A stretch of 64,000 nucleotides of DNA from Alphaproteobacteria bacterium (GCA_014190355.1 BJGH01000002.1:65992-129991); one strand, 5' to 3'; numbered from the stretch's first letter, positions 39,968 to 49,382 are shown. Translations and numbers: made by a program. The notes: generated by a model not told the origin, from the letters alone.

Positions 39968-41485
39968 TTAGATATCTCGACGCAAAGAAATAGCTTCAAA
40001 CAGGTTGTTTGATCCTATTTTAAAATTTCCCTCAAGATCAGCTATTGTTCTAGCAACCCTGAGAATTCTGGAAATTGAACGACTAGATAATTTGGTTTTT
40101 TTGGCATAATTTTCCAAAATCTTTTGTGCCCCATCTTCAAAAACGCAAAATTGTTCGATTATTTTATATTCAACTTCAGAATTAGTTTTGCCAAAAAAAT
40201 CTACATCGGCAAACTCTTTATATCTTTGATTCTGAATTTCTCGAGCATTTATAACCCTATCTCGGACAACTCGAGATGACTCTATAGGCAAATTTAATCC
40301 ACCAAAAAAATCCACTTGCGAAACATTAATTACAATATCGATTCGATCAAGAAGTGGACCTGATATTCTGCTTTTATATTCTTGTCCACAAATAGGAGCT
40401 CTTTTACACTCCCGTCTGGCATCTCCCAAATATCCACATCGACAAGGATTCATTGCGCAGATAAGTTGAAAATTTGCTGGATATGTAATGTGTGAATTTA
40501 CACGAGAAATATTAATAATTCCGCTTTCTAAAGGCTGACGCAATGAATCAAGAACCTGACGGGGAAATTCTGCTAATTCATCAAGAAACAAAACTCCGCG
40601 ATGGGCAAGGGAGACTTCTCCGGGTTTTGCTCGAACTCCACCTCCCACCATAGCGGGCATTGAACATGAATGATGAACTTCACGATATGGTCTTTTGGTA
40701 AGCAATTTACCATCAACAATTTTGTCACTCATGCTAGCAATCATATTAATCTCAAGAATTTCCATAAGCTCTAACTTTGGAAGAATACTTATAAGTCGCG
40801 ATGCAAGCATTGATTTTCCAGTTCCTGGATGACCAACCATCAGTAAATTATGACCTCCTGCACCAGCAATTTCTAAAGCCCTTTTGGCACTGTCCTGACC
40901 CTTAACATCGATTAAATCTGGGTAACTATCAAAATTATCTTCTTCGATTGCCTCAAGATCTGGCCTAGCAATGATTTGCTCACCCTTAAGATGATTGATT
41001 AATTCAATTAAACTAACAGAAGCTATTATTTTTGGATTACCAGACCAAACAGCCTCCTTACCATTTGCTTGGGGACAAATTAAACCACAATTCTTTTGAT
41101 TGGCATTAATAGCCGAAGAGATAACGCCATTTACACTATTGATTGATCCATCGAGACCCAATTCACCAATTGCATAGTAATCTCTTAGTAATTCTTGAGG
41201 CAAAACACCAATTTCAATCATTATTCCTAAAGCAATTGCAAGATCGAAATGACCACCTTCTTTTTGCAAATCGGCTGGGGCAAGATTAACAATAATTTTC
41301 TGAAATGGCCATGCCAGACCCGAGGAAGTTATAGCAGCTCGAACTCTTTCTTTGGATTCACCAACAGCTTTGTCTGGCAAACCAACGATAGTAAAAGTAG
41401 GGTTACCAGATGAAATTTTGACTTGAACAGCAACTGGAATAGCTTCAATTCCAACGAAGCAAAAGGTTTGTGTGTGTGAAACCAT
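39968..41485 (-). CDS. comM: YifB/ComM-family Mg-chelatase-like AAA+ ATPase
   Basis: The 505-aa protein starts with the LonB-like fold typical of YifB (IPVAVQVKISSGNPTFTIVG and KERVRAAITSSG). It then has an AAA+ module with Walker A GHPGTGKSM and the signatures FLDELAEFPRQVLDSLRQPL and NPCRCGYLGD. In competent bacteria ComM is a branch-migration helicase that helps integrate incoming DNA. Length and motifs are normal, so it should be active. Confidence 0.94.
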   Translation of the reverse strand: MVSHTQTFCFVGIEAIPVAVQVKISSGNPTFTIVGLPDKAVGESKERVRAAITSSGLAWPFQKIIVNLAPADLQKEGGHFDLAIALGIMIEIGVLPQELLRDYYAIGELGLDGSINSVNGVISSAINANQKNCGLICPQANGKEAVWSGNPKIIASVSLIELINHLKGEQIIARPDLEAIEEDNFDSYPDLIDVKGQDSAKRALEIAGAGGHNLLMVGHPGTGKSMLASRLISILPKLELMEILEINMIASMSDKIVDGKLLTKRPYREVHHSCSMPAMVGGGVRAKPGEVSLAHRGVLFLDELAEFPRQVLDSLRQPLESGIINISRVNSHITYPANFQLICAMNPCRCGYLGDARRECKRAPICGQEYKSRISGPLLDRIDIVINVSQVDFFGGLNLPIESSRVVRDRVINAREIQNQRYKEFADVDFFGKTNSEVEYKIIEQFCVFEDGAQKILENYAKKTKLSSRSISRILRVARTIADLEGNFKIGSNNLFEAISLRRDI

Positions 41486-41761
41486 ATTTGGGTTTGTTAT
41501 AAGTTAATTATGGCAAAATTAAAACTATAAAATTATCTAAGTGATGACTAATTGTTTTTAAATAAAACAAAATAAATTTAAATAATTTAATTCAATTTTA
41601 TTAGCAATAATTTAACATACAACAGTTTTTTTTATTTTATTTAAAAAAATAGGATCTCACCAAATCTCTTGACATTTCTAACTAGATAGAAACTTGTGAA
41701 AATTAAATCAAAGAAAAAAGGGAGGATTATTAAAAAAAATATTTTTTAATTAAAAATAGAA

Positions 41762-42235
41762 CTATTTTAGCAATCTCTTGCGAAAAAATTTAAAATATAA
41801 AGCATTAACAAGTAAAAAAACTAAAAAAATATTCAAAATAAATTGCAATGCACTAACTCTCAGAAAAGCTTGATTTGCTAGAATATGATCGTGAATACAA
41901 AACATTGATCTTGAAGAAAAAAAAGGATTTAGAGTTTTTAAAAAAACAAAAAATAAACTACAATTTTTCTTTAATAAAAAAACCATCCAGTAAATTTGAT
42001 AAAAAACAAAATTAAAAAATATCAACCAAATCAAAGGCTTTGAAACACTTTTTCCATTATTACTTAAAACATTATAGAAAGATTTCAAAAGCCATTTAAA
42101 AAATTTAGTTATATTTTTTTCATCACTAATATGATCACCGAAATGATATGTTTTTTTAACTTTAGACTTAATTCTAGGAGATTTTTTGAGAGTCGATTTA
42201 GCTATTTTGTTTCTAGTAATTTTTTTATTTTTCAT
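41762..42235 (-). CDS. Unknown two-helix membrane protein
   Basis: The 157-aa protein has a very basic N-terminus (about 35 residues rich in K, R and S) and two predicted membrane helices (about residues 67-90, LIWLIFFNFVFYQIYWMVFL, and 128-150, FILNIFLVFLLVNALYFKFF). The loop between them contains CIHDH. No family is recognised. It is followed by a 276-bp gap before yifB and preceded by the TlpA-like gene. Confidence 0.55.
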   Translation of the reverse strand: MKNKKITRNKIAKSTLKKSPRIKSKVKKTYHFGDHISDEKNITKFFKWLLKSFYNVLSNNGKSVSKPLIWLIFFNFVFYQIYWMVFLLKKNCSLFFVFLKTLNPFFSSRSMFCIHDHILANQAFLRVSALQFILNIFLVFLLVNALYFKFFRKRLLK

Positions 42236-42310
42236 AAAACTTTTTTTATTGAAAATTAATTAGTGCAAAATTTTTTACAATAAAAACTATCAAGAAAATT
42301 TTTAGAAAAA

Positions 42311-42787
42311 TTATTTTAAACTTTTTTGAACAACATTAATAATTTCATCCTTTTCTACATAACCTGTTAAACTATATATAACAGATCTTTTTTTATCAAC
42401 AATTTGAATTAATGGAACAACATTTTTGCTATTTGAAAAACCGGTTTTAGCATCTTCAAAAAATGCACTACGATAAGAAAATTTTCTGGCAAAATTGACC
42501 ATTTTTTCTTGATTTTTTTTGTCATCAATTGACAGTGCAATAATTTCCAAACCTTGATCTTTATATTGTTGATAAACCTCATCTAAGTGCACCATTTCTT
42601 TACGACAATAATTGCACCATTGAGCCCAGAACAAAACCAAAACTGCCTTATTCTTGTGATCATTAATATTAAAAACTTTTCCATCAATATCAACCACCTC
42701 AAGATTAATCCCAGAATAAGAATTGCTATAAGCATTAGCATGATAAATAATTAAAAAAAACAAACTTAAAAAAAAATTTCTGATCAT
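42311..42787 (-). CDS. Secreted thioredoxin-like protein (TlpA/ResA family)
   Basis: The 158-aa protein begins with a signal peptide (MIRNFFLSLFFLIIYHANAYS) and has the thioredoxin active site WCNYC (C58 and C61) in VLFWAQWCNYCRKEM. The following IIALSIDDKK and PLIQIVDKK resemble the AhpC/TlpA redoxin group. The frame is open 24 codons further upstream, into the end of rsmE, but the ATG at 42787 fits the signal peptide and avoids that overlap. It is probably co-transcribed with rsmE. It would act on periplasmic disulfides. Confidence 0.85.
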   Translation of the reverse strand: MIRNFFLSLFFLIIYHANAYSNSYSGINLEVVDIDGKVFNINDHKNKAVLVLFWAQWCNYCRKEMVHLDEVYQQYKDQGLEIIALSIDDKKNQEKMVNFARKFSYRSAFFEDAKTGFSNSKNVVPLIQIVDKKRSVIYSLTGYVEKDEIINVVQKSLK

Positions 42788-42809
42788 GTTATTATGTAAA
42801 TTTAATTGT

Positions 42810-43628
42810 TTAAAAATAATTCTGTACCAAAGCAAGAGTTGCAACCAAAGCGGTATCAACTTTTAAAATTCTTTTTCCAAGAGAAATATTTACAAGATTT
42901 TTTTGAGCATAAAATTGTTTAAATTCTGAAGAACTGTATCCACCTTCTGGACCAATAAAAACAATGATTTCATGGCTTTTATTAAACAAATCATCAGTTT
43001 TTAATTTGCTTAAAACTTGTTGAGCATTTTTTGCATCCCAAGACTCATCGGCAAGGATTAATAATTTATTTTCTTTGCTCAATCCTGCTAAATAATCAGT
43101 TAGTTTGGTAACAGGCATGATACATGGAATATCAGTTCTTTCGCACTGTTCACAAGCTTCTTTGATATTGGAAAAAAATCTTTGTTCATTGAATTTATCA
43201 ACTATGCTATGTTGGGTAATTAAAGGCTGAAATTTTACTACTCCAAGTTCAGAAGCTTGAAGAGCAATTCTTTCAAGGTAATTACTTTTAACTAGAGCAA
43301 AAGCCAGTGTTATTTTGCTGCTAACAGCATAATCACAAGTTTTTTTTAGAATTTTTAATGTTAAAGATTTTTTATCAATAGCAATAATTTCACTAAGAAA
43401 CTCACCATTTATACCGTCAAAAATATAAATCTGCGAAGCAACTTTTTGCCTCATAACATTAACCAGATATTTGAAATAATTATGTTGATCATCTTTATAA
43501 ATTTTTACTTGCTGATCTAAAAAATTAGTGGTTAAATTACCTTTAGTTAACTCTAATTGAGTTTGTGAAATACCATTTGCTTGGAATTTAAATTTATCAA
43601 ACTGAATATAAATTCTAATTTTTTTCAT
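42810..43628 (-). CDS. rsmE: 16S rRNA (uracil-1498-N3)-methyltransferase RsmE
   Basis: This SPOUT-fold enzyme methylates U1498 of 16S rRNA. The 272-aa protein has the knot motifs IVFIGPEGGYSSSEF and SLGKRILKVDTALVATLALV at the C-terminus and the family start IRIYIQ. It is slightly longer than usual (about 240-250 aa). It is divergent from pstC, only 20 bp apart. Confidence 0.92.
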   Translation of the reverse strand: MKKIRIYIQFDKFKFQANGISQTQLELTKGNLTTNFLDQQVKIYKDDQHNYFKYLVNVMRQKVASQIYIFDGINGEFLSEIIAIDKKSLTLKILKKTCDYAVSSKITLAFALVKSNYLERIALQASELGVVKFQPLITQHSIVDKFNEQRFFSNIKEACEQCERTDIPCIMPVTKLTDYLAGLSKENKLLILADESWDAKNAQQVLSKLKTDDLFNKSHEIIVFIGPEGGYSSSEFKQFYAQKNLVNISLGKRILKVDTALVATLALVQNYF

Positions 43629-43648
43629 TATTCATCAAATTTAATTAC

Positions 43649-44842
43649 ATGGGTTTAGTTACTTTTACCAATACCATAATTATTAGCTTTTTATTGGCGA
43701 TTTTTTTAAACCATTTTTTTAAAAATAATCGTCGCGATATCAAAGAAAAAATACGCTTTAACTCATTGCCAAAACATTATAGCTATTGCTTTATGCTCTG
43801 GATGGTGATTTTTGAAATTGCTATTTTTTCTAGCAATATCGCTCCACTTCTCAAACTAATTTACTCCTTAGTTATTGTTATCTCAACAATAATTTTAATA
43901 ATTTTTGCTTACCGTAAAAAATTCAATGCCAAAAAACATTTTGAAAAATTTGGGGTAGCGATTCTAGGACTTACCGCTTCAATTGGTATTGCAATCACCA
44001 TTATTATCACCTTAATTATTTTCTTTGAAAGTGTAAAATTTTTCGAGTTAATTAAAATCCAAGATTTTTTATTTGGCATAAGCTGGAATCCTCAAATGGC
44101 GATTACCAGCGAACAAGAAGTTGGAAAAAGTGCTTTTGGAATAATTCCAGTTTTTTTGGGAACAATTCTAATTACCATAATTGCTATGATAGTTGCCATT
44201 CCAATTGGCATAATTTGCGCTATTTATTTAGCTATGTATGCTAAAAAAAATACTCGCGATATTTTAAAACCTGTCATCGAAATTTTAGCAGGCGTTCCAA
44301 CCGTAGTTTATGGATATTTTGCTGTAATTGCCATCGCTCCTTTATTTAAAGATCTTTTAGCGCTACTAGGTGTAGAAATCTCAACCGAAAGTGCCTTAAC
44401 TACAGGTTTTGTTATGGGAATTATGATCATTCCCTTTATTTTATCACTTACTGACGATGCAATAACTTGCGTTCCTCAATCCCTTAGAGATGGAGCACTT
44501 GCTTTAGGAAGCACTCAAAGCGAAATGATTAAAAAAGTTGTTATTCCTTCAGCGATGCCAAGTATCATTGGAGCAATAATTCTGGCAATCTCGCGAGCAA
44601 TAGGCGAAACAATGATTGTCGTTATGTCTGCAGGGTTAATTGCTAAACTTAGCTTTAATCCTTTCGATTCAGTTACCACTGCAACAGCACAAATTGTTAC
44701 TCTTTTGGTAGGCGATCAAGAATTCAATAGTCCCAAAACCCTCTCTGCTTTTGCTCTTGCTTTGGTTTTATTTATCTTCACTTTTATTTTAAACGTTATT
44801 GCCTTAATGATTATAAAAAATTTTAAGAGAAAATATAGCTAA
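43649..44842 (+). CDS. pstC: Phosphate ABC transporter permease (PstC-like)
   Basis: The 397-aa inner-membrane protein has an N-terminal extension of about 95 residues with extra helices, then the PstC core. Its signatures are GISWNPQMAI followed by FGIIPVFLGTILITIIAM, ILAGVPTVVYGYFA, and the ATPase-contact loop with DDAITCVPQSLRDGALALGSTQ. Phosphate uptake needs PstS, PstA and PstB; none is in the window. The next gene is unrelated (ridA), so this is an orphan permease gene here, as happens when operons are scattered in reduced genomes. Confidence 0.88.
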   Translation: MGLVTFTNTIIISFLLAIFLNHFFKNNRRDIKEKIRFNSLPKHYSYCFMLWMVIFEIAIFSSNIAPLLKLIYSLVIVISTIILIIFAYRKKFNAKKHFEKFGVAILGLTASIGIAITIIITLIIFFESVKFFELIKIQDFLFGISWNPQMAITSEQEVGKSAFGIIPVFLGTILITIIAMIVAIPIGIICAIYLAMYAKKNTRDILKPVIEILAGVPTVVYGYFAVIAIAPLFKDLLALLGVEISTESALTTGFVMGIMIIPFILSLTDDAITCVPQSLRDGALALGSTQSEMIKKVVIPSAMPSIIGAIILAISRAIGETMIVVMSAGLIAKLSFNPFDSVTTATAQIVTLLVGDQEFNSPKTLSAFALALVLFIFTFILNVIALMIIKNFKRKYS

Positions 44843-45096
44843 GTCAGATAAAGTCATTGCATAATTAGATAAGACTGTCTACACTTACATGGACTTAAAA
44901 TATTCTATACAAAAAACTCTATTTGTAATAGTCAGAATTTTTTTAAATGTAGCAATTAATTTTGTAGAGGTAACTTTAAGTTCTTAGTTTCAAATAACAA
45001 AAACCATTTTAGAATAAACGTAAATTTTAAAATCTCTGACGAGTCCCTGAAGTCATAACTGGCTATCTTTAAAAACGAAAAATAAATTTAAATTAT

Positions 45097-45561
45097 ATGT
45101 CAAAATTTGAAAAAAAACTACAAGAGATGAATATTGCTCTTCCAACTCCAGCTTCCCCTGTTGCCAATTATGTTGGGTTTGTAAAAGTAAATAATACAGT
45201 ATTTATTTCTGGACAACTGCCTCTGGAAAATGGCAAACTTCAAGGAATTGGCAAGGTTGGAAAGGAAATAAGCGTTGATGATGCTAAAAAATTTGCTAAA
45301 CTATGCGCTATCAATATCCTTGCTCAATTGAAAGTTGCGTGCGATGGCAATTTAGATCGCGTTGAACAATGCGTCAAGCTTGGAATTTTTGTTAATGGTG
45401 ATACTGACTTCAAAGACCATCCTGCAGTTGCCAATGGTGCATCTGATTTAATTGCCGAAGTTTTTGGTAATGCTGGAAAACACGCTCGAGCAGCAGTTGG
45501 CTCTGGTTCATTGCCTTTTGGAGTTGCTGTAGAAGTTGATGCAATTTTTCTAATAAAGTAA
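45097..45561 (+). CDS. ridA: RidA-family enamine/imine deaminase
   Basis: RidA-type enzymes hydrolyse reactive enamines and imines released by PLP enzymes such as threonine dehydratase. The 154-aa protein has VFISGQLPLENGKLQGIGKV, VEQCVKLGIFVNGDTDF and the C-terminal HARAAVGSGSLPFGVAVEVD with the catalytic arginine and glutamate positions kept. The length fits the longer (about 150-aa) subfamily. A threonine dehydratase-like gene lies 1.7 kb downstream on the same strand, a plausible metabolic partner. Confidence 0.92.
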   Translation: MSKFEKKLQEMNIALPTPASPVANYVGFVKVNNTVFISGQLPLENGKLQGIGKVGKEISVDDAKKFAKLCAINILAQLKVACDGNLDRVEQCVKLGIFVNGDTDFKDHPAVANGASDLIAEVFGNAGKHARAAVGSGSLPFGVAVEVDAIFLIK

Positions 45562-45701
45562 ATTTATCAAATTCCTTAACATTAAAAATGTCTCAACATA
45601 CAGCCATCACCACTTGTTTTTGATAACTTTACGCAACAATAACTCAAACCAATCTTTATAAATTAACTTGGTTAATTTTACTTAACTCTTACTAACTATT
45701 A

Positions 45702-46793
45702 ATGAAACAAAATAAACAAAAAAGATTTTCAAAAAAATCATTTAACAATAAAAGCTCAGATTTTAAGAAAAAAAGAGATTTTGATCAATATCGCTCTGAC
45801 GATTCTAACAACAATTCCCAGGGCTCATTTGGCAAATCTAGATCAACAAAATTTTCCAAAAATTTTAAAAATTCACAAAAACTTATTAATGATGACTCAT
45901 CATCGCAATTAGGTTTTAGGGGAAAAAATAAAAAATTTTCAAGAAATAAAGATTTTGCTAATTCACGCGATTATGATAATGATTACAATAAATTCGCTGA
46001 CGGTGATTTTCCTAAAAACATTAAAAGCGACAGATTTGAACGCTCAGGTAACTATCGCAATGCAAAAGATCGCAACACCAAAGAAGGTTATGGCAATTTC
46101 AGAAACTCATCATCTTCACCAAGATTTTCTAAAAAACCATCACGCTTTCGTGATTTTGAAACGAGAGATTCTCAAAATTCATCTTCTGAATCAAATAGAT
46201 CAAGTTCAAAAAAGTGGCAGGATTTTCGTCAATTAAAGAAAAACATTTTTTTTGAAAAAGATTTACCATCCCGATCCACTAATTTTAATGATCAAAAATC
46301 ATCTGAAACAAATTCAGCGAAAAAAAATACTGATTCCTCTCGACTTAGCTATTTCATTCAACCCTTTCACCTAGCAATACCTGTTAATAATCTTGAAGAA
46401 GCCAGAAAATTTTACGGAGAATTTTTAGGCTTTAGCGAAGGCAGATCAAATGAACACTGGGTTGATTGGAATTTCTTTGGTCATCAGCTTGTAACTCATC
46501 TTCGTAAGCAAGCAGTTGATAACAGATCATTGCAAATCGTCAACGAAGTTGATGATCAAGGTGTACCAGTTCCTCATTTTGGAGTGGTATTGACTTGGAA
46601 TCAATGGCATGATTTTGCTGATAAATTAAAACAAGCAGAAATAAAATTTGTTATTGAGCCATATATCCGCTTTAAAGATCAGATTGGTGAACAAGCAACT
46701 ATGTTTTTTTATGATCCAAGTGGAAATGCTATGGAATTTAAAGCATTTAAAGATATCTCGCAATTATTTGCCAAATATTCAAAAAAAGATTAA
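45702..46793 (+). CDS. VOC/glyoxalase-fold protein with long disordered N-terminal region
   Basis: The 363-aa protein has two parts. Residues 1 to about 220 are low-complexity, rich in K, R, S, N, D and F (for example RDFDQYRSDDSNNNSQGSFG), with no fold expected. From about 222 there is a VOC domain: FHLAIPVNNLEEARKFYGEF, WVDWNFFGHQLVTHL, VPVPHFGVVL and a terminal metal-site motif FFYDPSGNAMEFKAF. Family members are normally about 130-150 aa, so the head is an addition. Its charged F-rich character resembles RNA-binding or condensate-forming tails, but this is only an analogy. Confidence 0.8.
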   Translation: MKQNKQKRFSKKSFNNKSSDFKKKRDFDQYRSDDSNNNSQGSFGKSRSTKFSKNFKNSQKLINDDSSSQLGFRGKNKKFSRNKDFANSRDYDNDYNKFADGDFPKNIKSDRFERSGNYRNAKDRNTKEGYGNFRNSSSSPRFSKKPSRFRDFETRDSQNSSSESNRSSSKKWQDFRQLKKNIFFEKDLPSRSTNFNDQKSSETNSAKKNTDSSRLSYFIQPFHLAIPVNNLEEARKFYGEFLGFSEGRSNEHWVDWNFFGHQLVTHLRKQAVDNRSLQIVNEVDDQGVPVPHFGVVLTWNQWHDFADKLKQAEIKFVIEPYIRFKDQIGEQATMFFYDPSGNAMEFKAFKDISQLFAKYSKKD

Positions 46794-47232
46794 CCTTAAA
46801 ATATTTGAATTAAATAATTGGCATCTTATTTCGAAAATCAATCACATTATTTGGTTTAGATTTAAATCTTGAGAATCTTTAAACAATTTTTTGTTCTTTA
46901 AAGCTCAGGCTACTATTTATTAAAATAATTTGCAAAAAACTTTTTAATTATCAAAAAAACAAAAAAATTATTCCTCAACAATTTTTATAAAATTTAACAA
47001 TTATTGTTAAATTATTTTGTTTGTATTTTAATTTATTGATTATAAAAATTAATAAATAACAACATTGCAACTAAAATTTATTTATCAGAAATTGACATAG
47101 AATTTTATATATCGATTATCGCAAACAATGTTTGCATGTTAGAATGATTTAAAATTTCATAATTAAAATTTAAATTTGCAGGACCCGTAATCACTAAAAG
47201 AACATTAATTGCAAAAAATTATTTTTGATTGA
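46794..47232. other. Intergenic region upstream of ilvA-like gene
   Basis: About 440 bp, no gene. It holds one candidate promoter and operator near 47092-47135 (described separately); otherwise nothing is recognised. Confidence 0.5.
47092..47135 (+). promoter_or_regulatory. Candidate promoter with inverted repeat
   Basis: TTGACA at 47092-47097 is followed after 16 bp by GATTAT (4 of 6 to TATAAT). Immediately after lies GCAAACAATGTTTGC (47121-47135), a 6-bp inverted repeat with a 3-base centre at about the expected transcription start. It could be an operator. The dehydratase gene starts about 100 bp downstream. Confidence 0.35.
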
Positions 47233-48171
47233 ATGAAATTGCTAAATTTTTTAGACGTTATTGAAGCTCATCACCGCATTAAAAACTTTATCAACTCAAC
47301 TACAGTTATCAGCAACGAGATCATCAACCAAAAACTCAAAGCCAAAGTTTATTTTAAAATGGATTGCCAACAAATAACTCGCTCTTTCAAGATCCGCGGA
47401 GCATTCAATGCAGTTTTAAAATATTTTGAAATTCATCAACATTTACCGCAAAAAATTGTTGTTCAAAGCTCAGGAAATCATGCTCAAGCAGTTGCCTATG
47501 TTGGAGCAAAATTAAAAATTCCAGTTTTAATTTATATGGCCAATACTGTTTCACCATACAAAATTAAACTTACCCAAGACCTAGGAGCAGAAGTAATTTT
47601 ATGCGAAAAAAGAAGTCAGGCAAATGCTTTAGCAGAAAGTAAGCAAGCCGAAGGTTACTTTTTTATCCATCCTTCCGATAATGACGAGGTAATTGCAGGT
47701 CAAGGAACTTGTGCATATGAAGCACTTCGTGAAATTGGCGAAGTATCAGCAATTTTTGCTCCTTGTGGAGGAGGTGGATTGATAGCAGGAAGTTATCTTG
47801 CCAAACAACAACTCTCGCCTAATGCCAAAGTTTTTGGTTGTGAACCATCTCAAGCCAATGATGCCAGCCAATCTTTAAAATTAGGAAAAATTACTGGCTT
47901 TGATGACACTCCGCAAACAATTGCCGATGGAGCTAGAACCCTCAAAGTCTCACCTCGCTGTTTTAACTACTTACAACAAATTTCAGGAATTATCGAAATA
48001 GATGAAGAAAAAATTCTTTACTGGCAAAAATATTTAAATGAAATTTTTCAAGAAAAAATAGAACCAACTTCAGCACTTGGTATCGCTGGTTTAGAAGCCT
48101 ATCTTAATAGCAACCTCGCTTCACAAAATAACAAATTCTTAGTGTTAATTTCAGGTGGCAATCTTGAGTAA
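47233..48171 (+). CDS. Threonine dehydratase/serine racemase-like PLP enzyme
   Basis: The 312-aa protein belongs to the fold-type II PLP enzymes: the PLP lysine is in RSFKIRGAFNA (K53), QSSGNHAQAVA binds the substrate, and CGGGGLIAGS binds the PLP phosphate. It has only the catalytic domain, without the ACT regulatory domain of biosynthetic IlvA, so it is the catabolic or racemase-like type. Reaction products of this enzyme class are typical RidA substrates. The stop lies 43 bp from the convergent panT-like gene. Confidence 0.88.
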   Translation: MKLLNFLDVIEAHHRIKNFINSTTVISNEIINQKLKAKVYFKMDCQQITRSFKIRGAFNAVLKYFEIHQHLPQKIVVQSSGNHAQAVAYVGAKLKIPVLIYMANTVSPYKIKLTQDLGAEVILCEKRSQANALAESKQAEGYFFIHPSDNDEVIAGQGTCAYEALREIGEVSAIFAPCGGGGLIAGSYLAKQQLSPNAKVFGCEPSQANDASQSLKLGKITGFDDTPQTIADGARTLKVSPRCFNYLQQISGIIEIDEEKILYWQKYLNEIFQEKIEPTSALGIAGLEAYLNSNLASQNNKFLVLISGGNLE

Positions 48172-48213
48172 ATCTTAACACAAATTATTAACTTGTTTGA
48201 CTAAATTAAAAAA

Positions 48214-48600
48214 CTATTTTTTTTCTTTTTCTTTTGGAAACAGCGAATTAATAATAAGAGCTGGAAGACCTATAATGTTAATGGAAGTTGTAGTTAGTAA
48301 TGCTATTAATACATTTGGAGTTAGCGGTAACGAAAAACAGATAATCACCGCTATAAATACAAGGTAAATTGTTACCACCCATTGAACCCAATTGAAAATT
48401 CTGCCTTTTAATTTCTGATCCTGTATATGTCCTTCATTTAAAATAGATTCCCTTTTTTCTAAGGCAGTTTCTTTATCTTTTTTTAGCTCTATTTTAAGGG
48501 GCGGATTTTCTTTCAGACCTGCATTAGAATAGCTATCTAGATAGCTATCTAGCCACTCATTAATTTCAGCTGAGGTTTGCGTTTTGTGGTTGTCGCTCAT
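48214..48600 (-). CDS. Two-helix membrane protein, candidate PanT toxin
   Basis: The 128-aa protein has a charged N-terminal half (EINEWLDSYLDSYSN, then a Lys/Glu-rich stretch) and two predicted membrane helices near residues 72-90 and 93-115 (WVQWVVTIYLVFIAVIICF and ALLTTTSINIIGLPALIINS). The C-terminus is basic. It starts 3 bp after the stop of the Panacea-domain gene, on the same strand. Panacea (DUF4065) proteins are known antitoxins for varied partners, including small membrane-depolarising toxins. The toxin assignment here is inferred from operon structure and topology, not from sequence identity. Confidence 0.55.
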   Translation of the reverse strand: MSDNHKTQTSAEINEWLDSYLDSYSNAGLKENPPLKIELKKDKETALEKRESILNEGHIQDQKLKGRIFNWVQWVVTIYLVFIAVIICFSLPLTPNVLIALLTTTSINIIGLPALIINSLFPKEKEKK

Positions 48601-48603
48601 TTT

Positions 48604-49140
48604 TTATTTAGGTGCTTTTGATTTTTTAATTAAGCGATTAATTGCTTCAGATGATCTTTTTTTTATATCGTCATCGCTAAGAACAGAATTTTTACCTGCT
48701 CCTTGTTTATAAGCAATACTCCATGCACTTCCCTCCTCGTGAGTAATTTTGCTTAATTCAAGTCCATCTTTAAATTTATAAATTTCCCATTCTGCATTTA
48801 GAACTTTTAGAACTTCATTATCATCACCTGAAACTATAGGAACAGATAATAACTCTCCTGTTTCAGAATGACAATCACCATCTGTAGCATAATTACCCTT
48901 AGTTATCGGATCTTTTCCAAATCTTTTAAACTCATGAAAAATTGATGGAATTACTGGTCCGTAGTCCCAAGCTAGAATCTTTTCATTAAAAAGTTTGTTT
49001 TGATTTATAACCAAATTCCAACCATATGCTATATATACTAATTTGATTAACTTCATCGGAGTAATCTGAACTTCTTCTCTCCAAGCTCTCCAAAGAAAAT
49101 AATTTGCTATGTGAGCAGATGAATAAGATGTGTTTTTCAT
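48604..49140 (-). CDS. Panacea/SocA-like domain protein (DUF4065), candidate antitoxin PanA
   Basis: The 178-aa protein matches the SocA/Panacea fold: AHIANYFLWRAWREEVQITPMKL, then KLVYIAYGWNLV, and the central signature WDYGPVIPSIFHEFKRFG. The C-terminal part (LSKITHEEGSAWSIAYKQG) is the family's helical end. The related SocA is a ClpXP adaptor and antitoxin in Caulobacter. It is the first gene of a two-gene unit with a membrane protein 3 bp downstream. An inverted repeat 31-48 bp upstream of its start may be an autoregulatory operator. Confidence 0.8.
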   Translation of the reverse strand: MKNTSYSSAHIANYFLWRAWREEVQITPMKLIKLVYIAYGWNLVINQNKLFNEKILAWDYGPVIPSIFHEFKRFGKDPITKGNYATDGDCHSETGELLSVPIVSGDDNEVLKVLNAEWEIYKFKDGLELSKITHEEGSAWSIAYKQGAGKNSVLSDDDIKKRSSEAINRLIKKSKAPK

Positions 49141-49170
49141 TTTTTGATATTTTTAATTTTGTGGCAAAAT

Positions 49171-49188
49171 CAAAGCTAACAAGCTTTG
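49171..49188. promoter_or_regulatory. Inverted repeat upstream of the panA-like gene
   Basis: CAAAGCTAACAAGCTTTG has two perfect 7-bp arms around AACA, 31 bp upstream of the start codon on the minus strand. TATAAA occurs just upstream (minus strand, near 49200). The position suits an operator used by an antitoxin for autoregulation. Confidence 0.35.
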
Positions 49189-49382
49189 TGGCGCTTTTAT
49201 AGCACCGTCCTTTTGGTTATTCTTTTTTGTTATTCTTTTCGATTATTTTTTAACGAAAGTTAATTAATTAAAATTATAACTATTAGCAATTATTTATGTC
49301 AACAATTTTTTTATGGAAATATCTGTTCACTTTTTTAAAAAAATTTATATCAAACTTAAAAGCATTACGACATAAATATTTA

